64,000 nucleotides of DNA from Halomonas sp. ML-15 (GTDB lineage Bacteria; Pseudomonadota; Gammaproteobacteria; Pseudomonadales; Halomonadaceae). The first letter of the stretch is position 1. Each line of letters begins with the position of its first letter. Positions 45,351 to 55,670 of the stretch are shown here, piece after piece. The stretch is taken from assembly GCF_014779595.1 (NCBI RefSeq), contig NZ_JACXZT010000015.1:17294-81293 (forward strand), in the 5' to 3' direction. Both the position numbers and the translations under genes were made by a program. The notes beneath the pieces are model-generated. The model searched no databases and was not told where the DNA came from. It saw nothing but the letters and a program-made list of their open reading frames with translations.

Positions 45351-45382
45351 ACGGCCCGCCGAGACCTTCGGCGGGCCGTTTT
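45351..45382 (+). terminator. Rho-independent terminator of gap
   Basis: A 12-bp stem ACGGCCCGCCGA / TCGGCGGGCCGT, loop GACCT, followed by TTTTAG, 50 bp past the gap stop. Confidence 0.9.
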
Positions 45383-45420
45383 AGCCTGTCCGGCCGGTGG
45401 CCTTTCGCTGCGTATGTCTT

Positions 45421-45426
45421 TATAAT
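45421..45426 (+). promoter_or_regulatory. Possible -10 element of the nqr operon
   Basis: A perfect TATAAT lies 165 bp ahead of nqrA, after the gap terminator. No recognisable -35 sits at 16-18 bp. A palindrome CTCGAGCGAGCTCGAG follows it at about 45449-45464 and could be a regulatory site. Confidence 0.35.
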
Positions 45427-45591
45427 ACTCAGGATTTTTGGCACGGCTCGAGCGAGCTCGAGTCGAACTGGCAACCTTCTGATAAGAAAAGAATTCGAAA
45501 CCCGTGACGAGCGATCCGGCGCTGTCTGCGCTGTCGCGTACGTCCGACGAACCGCTTTCCTTCCACATCAGATCCTAACTGGGCGAGACTT

Positions 45592-46944
45592 ATGATCGAA
45601 GTCAAAAAAGGCCTGGATCTCCCCATCACGGGGGCGCCTGAGCAGCGCATCGAAGATGCGCGCGCGGTGCGCCACGTGGCAGTCCTGGGTACCGACTACG
45701 TTGGCATGAAGCCGACCATGGAGGTCCGGGAGGGGGACAGCGTCAAGCTGGGCCAGCTACTCTTCACCGACAAGAAGATCGACGGCGTGCGCTTTACCGC
45801 ACCGGCGTCGGGTGAAGTGGTAGCTATCAATCGCGGCGAGAAGCGCCGCCTGCTATCGGTGGTGATCAAGGTCGCCGAAGGCAGCGAGGAACGCGTCGAG
45901 TTCACCGCCCACGGTGCCGACGCCCTGGCCGGTCTCGAGCGCCAGGTGGTGGTCGACCAGCTGGTCGAGTCCGGGCTGTGGACGGCGCTGCGCACGCGTC
46001 CCTACTCGCGCACCCCGGCCCTCGACGCCACGCCCGAGAATATCTTCGTCACCGCCGTGGATACCCATCCGCTGGCCGCGGACCCGGCGCTGATCATCAA
46101 TGATCAGCCCGAGGCGTTCGCCAACGGCCTCAAGGTGCTGACCCGCCTGACTCAGGGCAAGGTGTTCCTGTGCACCGGCGCCAACGCCCAGCTGCCCGGC
46201 GGCGACGTCGATGGCGTCCAGGTCGAACAGTTCAGCGGTCCCCACCCGGCGGGCCTGGTCGGCACCCACATTCACTACCTGTCGCCGGTGGCCCTGCACA
46301 AGCAGGTCTGGCATATCGGCTACCAGGATGTGATCGCGGTAGGCAAGCTGTTCGCCGAGGGCACCCTCGACGTCAACCGCGTGATTGCCGTGGGTGGCCC
46401 CCGCGCCGAGAATCCTCGTCTGCTGCGCACCCGGATTGGCGCCAGCACCGAAGAACTCCTGGCCGGCGAAGTGGTCAATCCCGATGACACCCGCGTGATT
46501 TCTGGGTCGGTATTCTCTGGCTTCACCTGTGAGGGGGCGCTGCGCTACACCGGGCGCTTCCAGAACCAGGTCAGCCTGCTCGAAGAGGGCAACAAGCGCG
46601 CCTTCATGGGTTGGCTCTCGCCGGGCAAGGCGCGTCACTCGGTACTGGGTATCTACGTGTCCAAGTTTCTTGGCCTGCCTAACTATGCACCCGATACCTC
46701 GACCAACGGCTCCGAACGCGCCATGGTCCCGGTAGGTGCCTACGAGACGGTCATGCCGCTGGATATCCTGCCCACTCAGCTGCTGCGTTCCCTGATCGTC
46801 GGTGACATCGAGGCCGCCATGCAGCTCGGTTGTCTGGAACTGGATGAGGAAGATCTCGCGCTGTGCACCTACGTGTGCCCAGGCAAGTACGAGTACGGCC
46901 CCATCCTGCGCGACAATCTCACCACGATCGAGAAAGAGGCTTGA
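45592..46944 (+). CDS. nqrA: Na+-NQR subunit A
   Basis: A 450-residue peripheral subunit of the Na+-translocating NADH:ubiquinone reductase, placed on the cytoplasmic face near the quinone site. The family start [18 protein letters not shown] is exact, followed by a biotinyl-lipoyl-like segment [18 protein letters not shown] and the C-terminal [20 protein letters not shown]. Length is standard (V. cholerae 446). It is the first gene of nqrABCDEF-apbE-nqrM, and its TGA shares a base with the nqrB ATG. Confidence 0.97.
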   Translation: MIEVKKGLDLPITGAPEQRIEDARAVRHVAVLGTDYVGMKPTMEVREGDSVKLGQLLFTDKKIDGVRFTAPASGEVVAINRGEKRRLLSVVIKVAEGSEERVEFTAHGADALAGLERQVVVDQLVESGLWTALRTRPYSRTPALDATPENIFVTAVDTHPLAADPALIINDQPEAFANGLKVLTRLTQGKVFLCTGANAQLPGGDVDGVQVEQFSGPHPAGLVGTHIHYLSPVALHKQVWHIGYQDVIAVGKLFAEGTLDVNRVIAVGGPRAENPRLLRTRIGASTEELLAGEVVNPDDTRVISGSVFSGFTCEGALRYTGRFQNQVSLLEEGNKRAFMGWLSPGKARHSVLGIYVSKFLGLPNYAPDTSTNGSERAMVPVGAYETVMPLDILPTQLLRSLIVGDIEAAMQLGCLELDEEDLALCTYVCPGKYEYGPILRDNLTTIEKEA

Positions 46945-48170
46945 TGATGGGTATCCGACAGACACTCGACAATCTCGAGCCGCACTTCCACAAGGGCGGC
47001 AAGTACGAGAAGTTCTACCCGCTGTACGAAGCCGTCGACACCATCTTCTACGCGCCGCCCAGCGTGACCAAGACCACCGCGCACGTGCGCGATGGCGTCG
47101 ACCTCAAGCGCATCATGATCACGGTCTGGATGTGTACCTTCCCGGCGATGTTCTTCGGCATGTGGAACGCCGGCTGGCAGGCCAACACCGCCATTGCCGG
47201 CGGCTACGAGTCGATGGCCGGCTGGCGCGAGGCGATCATGATGCTGCTCGCCAGCGGCCATGATCCGGGCAGCCTGTGGGCCAACTTCGTGCTCGGCGCG
47301 ACCTACTTCCTGCCGATCTACCTGGTGACCTTTGCCGTGGGCGGCTTCTGGGAAGTGCTGTTTGCGGTCAAGCGCGGCCATGAGGTCAACGAAGGCTTCT
47401 TCGTCTCCTCGGTGCTGTTTGCCCTGATCCTGCCGGCGACGATTCCGCTGTGGCAGGTCGCCCTGGGTATCACCTTCGGTATCGTGATCGGCAAGGAGAT
47501 CTTCGGCGGCACCGGCAAGAACTTCCTCAACCCGGCGCTGACTGGGCGTGCCTTCCTCTACTTCGCCTACCCGGCGCAGATCTCCGGTGACGCGGTGTGG
47601 GTGGCGGCCGACGGCTACAGCGGCGCGACCGCGCTGTCGATCGCCTTCCAGGACGGCATGGCCAGCCTGACCACCCAGTACAGCTGGTGGGACGCCTTCC
47701 TGGGCTTCATTCCCGGCTCGGTGGGTGAGGTCTCGACCCTGGCGATCTTTATTGGCGCCGCGGTTCTGCTATGGACGCGGATCGCCTCGTGGCGAATCAT
47801 GCTCGGGGTGTTCCTCGGCATGGTCGCGACCAGTGCACTCTTCAACCTGATCGGTTCCGACACCAATCCGATGTTCGCCATGCCGTGGTACTGGCACCTG
47901 GTGATCGGCGGCTTCGCCTTCGGCATGGTGTTCATGGCCACCGATCCGGTGTCGGCCTCCATGACCAACCAGGGCCGTCTGATCTTCGGTGCGCTGATCG
48001 GCGTCATGACCGTACTGATCCGCGTGGTCAACCCGGCGTTTCCCGAGGGCATCATGCTGGCGATTCTGTTCGCTAACCTGTTTGCTCCGCTGATCGACCA
48101 CATCTTTGTTCAGGCCAACATCAAGCGCCGTCAACAGCGCGTTGGTGCGCCGGCCGAGGAGACTGCCTGA
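46944..48170 (+). CDS. nqrB: Na+-NQR subunit B
   Basis: A 408-residue membrane subunit carrying covalent FMN and riboflavin and forming the main sodium path. The flavinylation motif is [10 protein letters not shown], with FMN expected on the threonine. About ten membrane segments are visible, and the cytoplasmic start [20 protein letters not shown] is conserved. The start is ATG at 46944 or the adjacent ATG at 46947; both lie behind a GAGG element. The stop overlaps nqrC by one base. Confidence 0.97.
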   Translation: MMGIRQTLDNLEPHFHKGGKYEKFYPLYEAVDTIFYAPPSVTKTTAHVRDGVDLKRIMITVWMCTFPAMFFGMWNAGWQANTAIAGGYESMAGWREAIMMLLASGHDPGSLWANFVLGATYFLPIYLVTFAVGGFWEVLFAVKRGHEVNEGFFVSSVLFALILPATIPLWQVALGITFGIVIGKEIFGGTGKNFLNPALTGRAFLYFAYPAQISGDAVWVAADGYSGATALSIAFQDGMASLTTQYSWWDAFLGFIPGSVGEVSTLAIFIGAAVLLWTRIASWRIMLGVFLGMVATSALFNLIGSDTNPMFAMPWYWHLVIGGFAFGMVFMATDPVSASMTNQGRLIFGALIGVMTVLIRVVNPAFPEGIMLAILFANLFAPLIDHIFVQANIKRRQQRVGAPAEETA

Positions 48171-48985
48171 TGGCACAGAGCAACAACTCCATCAAGAAGA
48201 TCCTGATCGTGGCGTTCGCGCTATGCATCGTCTGCTCGGTGGTGGTTTCCACCGCCGCGGTGGCGCTGCGCCCGATGCAGGCACTCAACGAGGAGCTCGA
48301 CCGCAAGACCAACATCCTGCGCGTCGCCAACCTCTACGAGCGCGGCATGGACGTGGAGGCGGCCTTCGCCGAGATCGAGCCCCGCGTCGTCGATCTGCGC
48401 ACCGGTGAGTACACCGATGAGTTCGATCCCGACACCTTCGACCACTTCCAGGCCGCCCGCGACCCGGCATCCTCGCGCACCCTCTCGGGGGAGCGCGACA
48501 TCGCCGGTCTCAACCGGCAGGAGAACTACGCCACCGTCTACCTGGTCGGCGACGGCGACGATCCCGATCAGATCATCGTGCCGATCCGCGGCCAGGGGCT
48601 GTGGGGCCTGATGCGCGGCTACATGTCGATCGAGGGCGACGGCAACACCATCGTCGGCATCACCTACTACGAGCACAGCGAGACTCCCGGCCTTGGCGCC
48701 GAGGTCAACAACCCGCGCTGGCAGTCGCAGTGGGAAGGCAAGCGGATCTACGACGAAGAGGGCAGCCTCAACCCTGCCATTCGCGTGGCCCGCGGCAGCG
48801 GCAGCGGCGACTATGAAGTCGATGGCCTGTCCGGCGCCACCCTGACCGCCAACGGGGTGACCAACATGCTGCAGTTCTGGCTTAGCCCGGAAGGCTTCGG
48901 CGAGTACCTGGCGCGCTTCCGCGATGGCATCAGCCTCGATGAAGCCCAGGACGCCGACGTCGAACTCGATTCAGAGGGAGCGTAA
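48170..48985 (+). CDS. nqrC: Na+-NQR subunit C
   Basis: A 271-residue subunit with one N-terminal membrane helix ([23 protein letters not shown]) and a periplasmic FMN domain. The covalent FMN site is [13 protein letters not shown] (threonine), the substrate motif for Apb[21 protein letters not shown] is the conserved core strand. Standard length; 2 bp before nqrD. Confidence 0.96.
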   Translation: MAQSNNSIKKILIVAFALCIVCSVVVSTAAVALRPMQALNEELDRKTNILRVANLYERGMDVEAAFAEIEPRVVDLRTGEYTDEFDPDTFDHFQAARDPASSRTLSGERDIAGLNRQENYATVYLVGDGDDPDQIIVPIRGQGLWGLMRGYMSIEGDGNTIVGITYYEHSETPGLGAEVNNPRWQSQWEGKRIYDEEGSLNPAIRVARGSGSGDYEVDGLSGATLTANGVTNMLQFWLSPEGFGEYLARFRDGISLDEAQDADVELDSEGA

Positions 48986-48987
48986 TC

Positions 48988-49656
48988 ATGGCTGCTGATT
49001 CTCCTAAGGGCGTTCTGGTAACGCCGCTGTTCAAGAACAACCCGATCGCCCTGCAGATCCTCGGGGTCTGCTCGGCGCTGGCGGTCACCACCAGCATGAG
49101 CGTATCGCTGGTCATGACCCTGGCGGTGGTGTTCGTGTGTGCGTTCTCCAACCTGTTCGTATCGCTGATCCGTCAGCACATTCCGTCGTCGATCCGCATC
49201 ATCGTGCAGGTCACCATCATCGCCTCGCTGGTGATCGTGGTCGACCAGGTGCTGCGTGCCTTCGCCTACCAGATGTCCCAGCAGCTGTCGGTCTTCGTCG
49301 GCCTGATCATCACCAACTGCATCATCCTCGGCCGCGCCGAGGGCTTTGCCATGCAGAACAGCCCCAAGATGTCGTTCATCGACGGCATCGGCAACGGGCT
49401 CGGCTATGGCGTGGTGCTGATGGTGGTGGGCTTCTTCCGCGAGCTGTTCGGCTCCGGTAGCGTGTTCGGCCTGACCATCCTGCAGCCGGTGCAGGACGGC
49501 GGCTGGTACGTCCCCAACGGTCTGATGCTGCTGCCGCCCTCGGCGTTCTTCATCATCGGCCTGATGATCTGGGTGATCCGCGAGGCCTACCCGGAGCAGG
49601 TCGAAGAGAACGAGTTCAAGATGAAGCACAACACCGAACCCAAGGAGGCTGTGTAA
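48988..49656 (+). CDS. nqrD: Na+-NQR subunit D
   Basis: A 222-residue integral membrane subunit with six hydrophobic helices, which with NqrE holds a membrane iron centre. The family segments [17 protein letters not shown], with the cysteine that ligates the metal, and [17 protein letters not shown], with the second cysteine, are intact. The C-terminus is cytosolic and charged. It lies between nqrC (2 bp) and nqrE (1 bp). Confidence 0.96.
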   Translation: MAADSPKGVLVTPLFKNNPIALQILGVCSALAVTTSMSVSLVMTLAVVFVCAFSNLFVSLIRQHIPSSIRIIVQVTIIASLVIVVDQVLRAFAYQMSQQLSVFVGLIITNCIILGRAEGFAMQNSPKMSFIDGIGNGLGYGVVLMVVGFFRELFGSGSVFGLTILQPVQDGGWYVPNGLMLLPPSAFFIIGLMIWVIREAYPEQVEENEFKMKHNTEPKEAV

Positions 49657-49657
49657 C

Positions 49658-50275
49658 ATGGAACACTATCTGAGCCTGTTCATCGCCTCGGTGTTCGTCG
49701 AGAACATGGCGTTGGCGTTCTTCCTCGGCATGTGTACCTTCCTGGCGGTATCCAAGAAGGTCTCCTCGTCGTTCGGCCTCGGCGTGGCGGTGATCGTGGT
49801 TCTCACCATCACCGTGCCGGTCAACAACCTGGTGCTCAACTACCTCCTCGCAGAGGGCGCACTGACCTGGACCGGCATCGCCGGCGCCGAGAACATCGAC
49901 CTGTCGTTCCTCGGGCTGCTCAGCTATATCGGCGTCATCGCCGCGCTGGTCCAGATCATCGAGATGTTCCTCGACAAGTACGTGCCCGCGCTCTACAACG
50001 CGCTGGGCGTGTTCCTGCCGTTGATCACCGTCAACTGCGCGATCCTCGGTGGCGTACTGTTCATGGTCGAGCGTAACTACAGCTTCGGTGAGTCGGTGGT
50101 CTACGGCGCCGGTGCCGGCTTCGGCTGGGCGCTGGCCATCACCGCCCTGGCCGGTATCCGCGAGAAGCTCAAGTACAGCGATGTGCCCGGCGGCCTGCAG
50201 GGCCTGGGCATCACCTTCATCACCGTGGGCCTGATGTCGCTCGGCTTCATGTCGTTCTCCGGCATCCAGCTGTAA
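49658..50275 (+). CDS. nqrE: Na+-NQR subunit E
   Basis: A 205-residue, six-helix membrane subunit homologous to NqrD in inverted topology. Conserved metal-ligand regions are [20 protein letters not shown] and [17 protein letters not shown]. Length is standard (V. cholerae 198). It is followed by a 72-bp gap with a strong hairpin before nqrF. Confidence 0.96.
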   Translation: MEHYLSLFIASVFVENMALAFFLGMCTFLAVSKKVSSSFGLGVAVIVVLTITVPVNNLVLNYLLAEGALTWTGIAGAENIDLSFLGLLSYIGVIAALVQIIEMFLDKYVPALYNALGVFLPLITVNCAILGGVLFMVERNYSFGESVVYGAGAGFGWALAITALAGIREKLKYSDVPGGLQGLGITFITVGLMSLGFMSFSGIQL

Positions 50276-50280
50276 TGCGC

Positions 50281-50307
50281 GTGCCGGGCGGCGTGGCTGC
50301 CCGGCAC
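50281..50307 (+). other. Intercistronic hairpin between nqrE and nqrF
   Basis: A perfect 9-bp stem GTGCCGGGC / GCCCGGCAC with a 9-base loop directly after the nqrE stop, without a T-run. It is best read as an mRNA-stabilising or processing element inside the operon. Confidence 0.55.
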
Positions 50308-50347
50308 GCCCCACGTGACAAGGCAACGATTGAAATAGGAACCCGAC

Positions 50348-51580
50348 ATGGTTGATATTACTGTCATCTTGCTCGGCGTCGTCATGTTCACCCTTATCGT
50401 CATCGCCCTGACGTTGGTGATCCTGGCAGCACGCAGCAAGCTCGTCAGCAGCGGGGACGTGACCATCGAGGTCAACGGCGACCCCGAGCACACCTTGACC
50501 ACCCAGGCCGGCGGCAAGCTGCTCAACACCCTGGCCGCCAACGGCATCTTCCTGTCGTCGGCGTGCGGCGGTGGCGGCTCCTGCGCCCAGTGCAAGTGCC
50601 GTGTGGAGGAGGGCGGCGGCTCGATCCTGCCCACCGAAGAGTCCGCTTTCACCATGCGTGAAAAGAAGGAGGGCTGGCGCCTCTCCTGCCAGGTGCCGGT
50701 CAAGCAGGACATGAAGGTCGAGGTGCCCGAGGAGGTATTCGGCGTCAAGCAGTGGGAGTGCGAGGTCATCTCCAACCCCAACGTCGCCACCTTCATCAAG
50801 GAGCTCAACCTCAAGCTGCCGGAAGGCGAGAACGTCGACTTCCGCGCTGGCGGCTACGTGCAGCTGGTGGCACCGCCCTACGACATCAAGTTCTCCGACT
50901 TCGATATCGAGGACGAGTACCGCGAGGACTGGGACAAGTTCGACCTGTTCAAGATCTCGCACAAGAACCCCGAGGAGACCATCCGCGCTTACTCGATGGC
51001 CAACTACCCGGAAGAAGTGGGTATCCTCAAGTTCAATATCCGTATCGCCACGCCGCCTCCCGGTACCAACCATCCGCCGGGCATCATGTCGACCTACGTC
51101 TTCAATCTGAAGCCGGGCGACAAGGTGCAGGTGATGGGGCCGTTCGGTGAGTTCTTCGCCAAGGAGACCGACGCCGAGATGGTCTTCGTCGGCGGCGGTG
51201 CCGGCATGGCGCCGATGCGCAGCCATATCTTCGATCAGCTCAAGCGCCTCAAGTCGAAGCGCAAGATCTCGTTCTGGTACGGTGCGCGCTCCTGGCGCGA
51301 GACCTTCTACAACGAAGAGTATGACCAGCTGGCCGAGGAGTTCGACAACTTCGAGTGGCACCTGGCGCTCTCCGACCCGCTGCCCGACGACAACTGGGAA
51401 GGCCCCACCGGCTTTATCCATAATGTGCTCTACGAGAAATACCTCAAGGACCATCCGGCCCCCGAGGATTGTGAGTACTACATGTGCGGGCCACCCATGA
51501 TGAACGCCTCGGTGATCAAGCTCCTGCTCGATATGGGGGTAGAACCCGAGAACATCATGCTGGATGACTTCGGCGGATGA
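50348..51580 (+). CDS. nqrF: Na+-NQR subunit F, NADH dehydrogenase
   Basis: A 410-residue subunit that takes electrons from NADH. One N-terminal helix ([21 protein letters not shown]) anchors a 2Fe-2S ferredoxin domain with [20 protein letters not shown] and a downstream cysteine in WRLSCQV, then FAD- and NADH-binding modules ([31 protein letters not shown]). All redox motifs are intact. Its stop overlaps the apbE-like start by 4 bp. Confidence 0.97.
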   Translation: MVDITVILLGVVMFTLIVIALTLVILAARSKLVSSGDVTIEVNGDPEHTLTTQAGGKLLNTLAANGIFLSSACGGGGSCAQCKCRVEEGGGSILPTEESAFTMREKKEGWRLSCQVPVKQDMKVEVPEEVFGVKQWECEVISNPNVATFIKELNLKLPEGENVDFRAGGYVQLVAPPYDIKFSDFDIEDEYREDWDKFDLFKISHKNPEETIRAYSMANYPEEVGILKFNIRIATPPPGTNHPPGIMSTYVFNLKPGDKVQVMGPFGEFFAKETDAEMVFVGGGAGMAPMRSHIFDQLKRLKSKRKISFWYGARSWRETFYNEEYDQLAEEFDNFEWHLALSDPLPDDNWEGPTGFIHNVLYEKYLKDHPAPEDCEYYMCGPPMMNASVIKLLLDMGVEPENIMLDDFGG

Positions 51581-52431
51581 TCGGAGTCGCCTCACGGCGA
51601 CGCACAGGGCTGGCCCGCGGGCCGGCCCTTTTCCTGTCGGCCCTGCTGAGCCTGGCCATGGCCAGTGCCCTGGCAGGGTGCCGCGACAGCGGCAGCCAAC
51701 GGCTCGACGTGCAGGGCTCAGCCCTGGAGCGTGGTTTCCATCTCACTCTGTATGGTGATGCCTCCGCCAGCGACATCCAGGCACTGGACGTCGCCATACA
51801 CAGTGAACTGGTGCAATACGAACAGCAGCATACGGCGTTTCTCGACCGGCTCGCCCGGCTCGATGCGGCACTGCCGACGAGGTTCGGCGTCTCCGCCGAT
51901 CCACTCGAGCAGGCCTACCGCCGGATGGCCCATGCCTGGCTGATCGACTCCCTGGCGGCGTGGTTAGACGCCCGCGGCGAGGAGCGCTACTTCCTCGAAG
52001 TGGGGGGCGATGTGCGCGCCCGCGGTACTCAGTCCGCGCGGCGCCCCTGGCAGCTGGCCCTCGAACAGCCGGATGCGCGTGGTGTCTCAGAGGCCCGGCT
52101 GCTGGTCCTCGACGATAGGGCGCTGTCCACCGCGGGGGATTTCCGCGACCGCTGGCGGGGGCTGGCCGGCAACGCCGAAACCCCTGCCGGCTGGTGGTTG
52201 GCCAACGGTCGGGAGCGCGTGGTGGAAGTCAGCGTGCTGGCCGAGAGTGCCGTGGAGGCCGCCGCCTGGGCCGCCTGGTTGCAGAGGATGACGCCGCAGG
52301 CAGCGTTGGCCCTGGCTGAACAGCGAAGCATCGCAGCGTATTTTATTGTCACAGCAGGAGCGGGCTACGATGTGCGCATCAGCCCAGCCATGACGCCTTA
52401 TTTGGACGTTGAACGAAACGTCAGCGATTGA
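51577..52431 (+). CDS. ApbE-like lipoprotein, shortened and divergent
   Basis: A 284-residue lipoprotein (lipobox ALAGC) in the position where nqr operons carry ApbE, the FMN transferase that flavinylates NqrB and NqrC. Resemblance is clear in [14 protein letters not shown] and [11 protein letters not shown], which correspond to 'lveiGGelrarG' and 'STSGDYrn'. The protein is about 60 residues shorter than usual. I cannot find the N-terminal 'GxFDiTvGPL' and 'KGYAvD' segments, nor the HxiDPrTG motif expected after STAGD; the latter is replaced by [12 protein letters not shown]. It may be a divergent ApbE, an accessory factor, or an inactive paralogue. ATG at 51577 overlaps nqrF. Confidence 0.72.
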   Translation: MIGVASRRRTGLARGPALFLSALLSLAMASALAGCRDSGSQRLDVQGSALERGFHLTLYGDASASDIQALDVAIHSELVQYEQQHTAFLDRLARLDAALPTRFGVSADPLEQAYRRMAHAWLIDSLAAWLDARGEERYFLEVGGDVRARGTQSARRPWQLALEQPDARGVSEARLLVLDDRALSTAGDFRDRWRGLAGNAETPAGWWLANGRERVVEVSVLAESAVEAAAWAAWLQRMTPQAALALAEQRSIAAYFIVTAGAGYDVRISPAMTPYLDVERNVSD

Positions 52432-52461
52432 TATGCCCCACAAGGGCATTCGGGAGGAACG

Positions 52462-52716
52462 ATGACTATCTGGTTACTGGTATTGGGTTTCATGCTGCTG
52501 CTCATGGCCGCCATGGCGGTCGGTGTGATAATGGGTCGCAAGCCGATTGCCGGCTCCTGCGGCGGACTCAACAACATCGGCATGAAGGATGGCTGCGAGG
52601 TCTGCGGCGGCAAGGATGAAGTCTGCGAGGAAGAGAACCGCAAGCGCGGCAGCGCGCGCCGTCGCGGCGACGAGAGTCGCGGCGCCGACCTCGGCTACAA
52701 CGCCATTCGGCGCTAG
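52462..52716 (+). CDS. nqrM: Na+-NQR maturation protein NqrM
   Basis: An 84-residue membrane-anchored protein of the DUF539 family. One helix (IWLLVLGFMLLLMAAMAVGVIMG) is followed by four cysteines in SCGGLNNIGMKDGCEVCGG and DEVC. NqrM is needed to deliver iron to the NqrD/E centre. Length and cysteine pattern are typical. It follows the apbE-like gene by 30 bp and ends the nqr operon. Confidence 0.93.
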   Translation: MTIWLLVLGFMLLLMAAMAVGVIMGRKPIAGSCGGLNNIGMKDGCEVCGGKDEVCEEENRKRGSARRRGDESRGADLGYNAIRR

Positions 52717-52740
52717 GGGCTGGGGAGTGGCGCCAAGGCC

Positions 52741-52830
52741 AATGTAGGAGCGACTTCAGTCGCGATGGGGTTTTTCCGGCAGCGCTGCGCGCTGCATCGC
52801 GGTTATAAACCGCTCCCACAGGGGAGTGGC
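52741..52830. repeat. REP-type palindromic unit between nqrM and sthA
   Basis: TGTAGGAGCGACTTCAGTCG followed by CGATGGGG, then GCAGCGCTGCGCGCTGC and GCGGTTATAAACCGC. This is one full unit of the REP family that forms the arrays at 54267 and 63478. Here the first palindrome is the GCGACTTCAGTCGC variant. Confidence 0.85.
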
Positions 52831-52874
52831 GCTTGGGGAATGACACATTCAGGGGAAAGGAGACGCGACAGCAC

Positions 52875-54266
52875 ATGGCAGTCCACAACTATGATGTAGT
52901 GGTTATCGGCACCGGCCCCTCCGGCGAGAGTGCCGCCATCAACGCCGCCAAGCACGGCAAGCGTGTAGCGATCATCGAGAAGCAGCAGGCGGTGGGCGGC
53001 AACTGTACCCACTGGGGCACCATCCCCTCCAAGGCGCTGCGCCATCAGGTCAAGCAGATCATGCAGTTCAACACCAACCGCATGTTCCGCGATATCGGCG
53101 AGCCGCGCTGGTTCTCCTTTCCCAAGGTCCTCGAACGCTCCCGAGTCACCATCGACCAGCAGGTCGAGATGCGCACCCGCTTCTACGCCCGTAACCGCAT
53201 CGACGTGTTCTTCGGCGTGGCGCGCTTCAAGGACGAACACACCCTGGTCGTGCGTGACAATCACGAAGGCGTTGAAGAGATCTGTGCCCAGAAGGTCGTG
53301 ATCGCCACCGGCTCGCGGCCCTACCGCCCGGCCGACGTCAATTTTCGCCACCCGCGTATCTACTGCTCCGATACGGTGCTCGGCCTCTCCCACACCCCGC
53401 GCACCCTGATCATCTTCGGTGCCGGCGTTATCGGCAGCGAGTACGCCTCGATCTTCTCCGGGCTCGGCGTCAAGGTCGATCTGATCGACTCCCGCGACCG
53501 CCTGCTGTCGTTCCTCGACGACGAGATCTCCGACGCGCTCTCCTACCACCTGCGCCAGAACGGCGTGCTGGTGCGCCATAACGAGGACTACGAGCGTATC
53601 GAAGGCGACGAGTCCGGCGTGGTGGTACACCTCAAGTCGGGCAAGCGGCTGCGTGCCGACGCCTTCCTGTGGGCCAACGGGCGCACCGGCAATACCGATC
53701 AGTTGGGCCTCGAGAACATCGGCCTGGAAGCCAACGGTCGCGGCCAGCTGCAGGTCGACAACCACTACCGCACCGCTATTCCACATATCTACGCGGTGGG
53801 CGACGTGATCGGCTGGCCGAGCCTGGCCAGTGCCGCCTACGACCAGGGGCGCAACGCCAGTGACGATCTGCTCGACGCCGAGTTCCGCTTCGTCGACGAC
53901 GTGCCCACCGGTATCTACACCATTCCCGAGATCAGCTCGGTGGGCAAGAACGAGCGCGAGCTGACCGACGCCAAGGTGCCCTATGAGGTCGCCCAGGCGT
54001 TCTTCAAGGACACCGCCCGGGCCCAGATCACCGGCGACACCGTCGGCATGCTCAAGATCCTGTTCCACCGCGAGACCCTCGAGATCCTCGGTATCCACTG
54101 CTTCGGCGACCAGGCCTCGGAGATCGTGCATATCGGCCAGGCGATCATGCAGCAGCCCGGCGAGGCCAACACCCTCAAGTACTTCATCAACACCACCTTC
54201 AACTACCCGACCATGGCCGAAGCCTACCGCGTCGCCGCCCAGAATGGTCTGAATCGGTTGTTCTGA
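52875..54266 (+). CDS. sthA: Soluble pyridine nucleotide transhydrogenase
   Basis: A 463-residue flavoprotein that moves hydride between NADPH and NAD+. It has the FAD motif [19 protein letters not shown], and [17 protein letters not shown] carries one cysteine only, lacking the redox disulfide of related reductases, as expected of SthA. The NAD-binding [19 protein letters not shown] and the C-terminal dimer domain ([18 protein letters not shown]) are intact. ATG at 52875 ([10 protein letters not shown]) matches family starts; its AAGGAG lies 13 bases away, longer than ideal. It follows the nqr operon, consistent with a shared role in NAD(P)H balance. Confidence 0.95.
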   Translation: MAVHNYDVVVIGTGPSGESAAINAAKHGKRVAIIEKQQAVGGNCTHWGTIPSKALRHQVKQIMQFNTNRMFRDIGEPRWFSFPKVLERSRVTIDQQVEMRTRFYARNRIDVFFGVARFKDEHTLVVRDNHEGVEEICAQKVVIATGSRPYRPADVNFRHPRIYCSDTVLGLSHTPRTLIIFGAGVIGSEYASIFSGLGVKVDLIDSRDRLLSFLDDEISDALSYHLRQNGVLVRHNEDYERIEGDESGVVVHLKSGKRLRADAFLWANGRTGNTDQLGLENIGLEANGRGQLQVDNHYRTAIPHIYAVGDVIGWPSLASAAYDQGRNASDDLLDAEFRFVDDVPTGIYTIPEISSVGKNERELTDAKVPYEVAQAFFKDTARAQITGDTVGMLKILFHRETLEILGIHCFGDQASEIVHIGQAIMQQPGEANTLKYFINTTFNYPTMAEAYRVAAQNGLNRLF

Positions 54267-54789
54267 GGTCGGCAGCGCTGCGCGCTGCAATCGCGGTTGA
54301 AACCGCTCCTACTTTGGGCATGGCGCGAAGGCCAATGTAGGAGCGAATTTATTCGCGATGGGGTTGGTTGGTCTGGCAGCGCTGCGCGCTGCAATCGCGG
54401 TTGAAACCGCTCCCACACTGGGTATGGCGCCAAGGCCAATGTAGGAGCGAATTTACTCGCGATGGGGTTGGTTGATCTGGCAGCGCTACGCGCTGCATCG
54501 CGGTTGAAACCGCTCCCACACTGGGCATGGCGCCAAGGCCAATGTAGGAGCGAATTTATTCGCGATGGGGTTGGGGTTGGCCCTGCCCGGCAGCGCTGCG
54601 CGCTACATCGCGGTTAAAAACCGCTCCCACACTGGGCATGGCGCCAAGGCAAGTGTAGGAGCGAATTTATTCGCGATGGGGTGGTTGGTCTGGCAGCGCT
54701 GCGCGCTGCAATCGCGGTTGAAACCGCTCCTACTTTGGGAATGGCGCCAAGGCCAATGTAGGAGCGAATTTATTCGCGATGGGGTTGGG
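54267..54789. repeat. Tandem REP array, about five ~103-bp units
   Basis: The region between the sthA stop and the tus-like stop consists entirely of repeat units. Each has GCAGCGCTGCGCGCTGC, GCGGTTGAAACCGC, a spacer with ATGGCGCCAAGGCCAATG, and TAGGAGCGAATTTATTCGCG with ATGGGG. The units differ by scattered substitutions (for example GAATTTACTCGC in the second), so they are not recent exact duplicates. Each palindrome can form a hairpin. There is no gene inside. Confidence 0.92.
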
Positions 54790-55668
54790 TCAGCCGCGGT
54801 AGCGGTAGACCCGCAAGCTGGGCAGAAACACCTCATCCTCAAGCTTCTCGTCGCTGCGCTTGGCGCGGGTGCGCTTTTCGCTAGGGGCGGGGGGCGGCAG
54901 GTTGTAGTCGGGCAGGCGTCCATCGCGACTGGGAATGAACAGCGGCAGGGCGACGTTCATGGCGCGGCGGCTGCGACCGTCGGCCAGCGGCTCGGCGAAG
55001 AACAGGTTGGCGCGCATCAGCGGGGCCTGCTTCTGCACCTGGGCCAGCGGCTCGGCGCTGGGAATTCCCGCCAGGCGCCTGAGCTGGATGCGCACATGGG
55101 GCGCCTCGCTGTCCAGCGCCAGCAGCTTCTGCTCGGCCTCGCCCACGCTGAGCTTCTTGATCGAGCGGCCGCTCGAATACCACGCCAGCCGAACCCGCGC
55201 CAGCGGCGCATCGGCCAGCGGAATCGCCCGCCAGCACTGCTTCAACTGAAGGCGCGCCAGGCCCTGGCCGCGCAGGTGGGTGTGCAGCGTCGGGTGGCGA
55301 AACGGCAGCACCGCCTTGAGCTCGGGGATCAGGCTCGCCGCCTTGGCACGAATCTCCGCCAGCAGCGCCGCAAACGCCGCCTTGGCGGCGTTGACCCTGG
55401 CCACCTCCGCCAGCAGCGCCTCGTCGGCGGCCACCAGCCCCACGTGGCTGCGGGTAGCGCGGCCGTCCTGCCCGTCCTGATACCAGAAGTCGAGCAGCAC
55501 CTGGCGCAGCCAGTCGGCGTCCGGGGTGGGCGTGTGCAGCGCCCAGGCCGCTCCCGGCGACTCGCGATACACCTGACACAGTGCCTCGACGCGCTCGATC
55601 AGCTGATCGAACGCTGCCTCCAGCTCGGCCAGCAGGCGGTATTCGGTGGGCGGGCGAGTCGCGGCCAC
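54790..55668 (-). CDS. tus: Tus-like DNA replication terminus site-binding protein
   Basis: A 292-residue protein resembling E. coli Tus (309 residues), which binds Ter sites and stops replication forks in one orientation. The middle part aligns with Tus by eye: RVRLAWYSSGRSIKKLSVGE corresponds to LRFGWANKHIIKNLHRDE, and the preceding LHTHLRGQGLARLQLKQCWR to the HRHLPGLITLNAY region. The end matches too (ALPLFIPSRDGRLPDYNLP; LPSLRVYRY). The N-terminus is more divergent. It starts 2 bp after yacG, so it is the last gene of coaE-yacG-tus, a place where enterics carry other genes. Its stop abuts a REP array. I saw no Ter-like GTTGTAAC site nearby. Confidence 0.68.
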   Translation of the reverse strand: MAATRPPTEYRLLAELEAAFDQLIERVEALCQVYRESPGAAWALHTPTPDADWLRQVLLDFWYQDGQDGRATRSHVGLVAADEALLAEVARVNAAKAAFAALLAEIRAKAASLIPELKAVLPFRHPTLHTHLRGQGLARLQLKQCWRAIPLADAPLARVRLAWYSSGRSIKKLSVGEAEQKLLALDSEAPHVRIQLRRLAGIPSAEPLAQVQKQAPLMRANLFFAEPLADGRSRRAMNVALPLFIPSRDGRLPDYNLPPPAPSEKRTRAKRSDEKLEDEVFLPSLRVYRYRG

Positions 55669-55670
55669 CG

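Noticed and set aside
54267..54789. CRISPR array
   Set aside because: Period of ~103 bp with several palindromes per unit, spacers that are themselves repeated, and no cas genes. This is a REP array.
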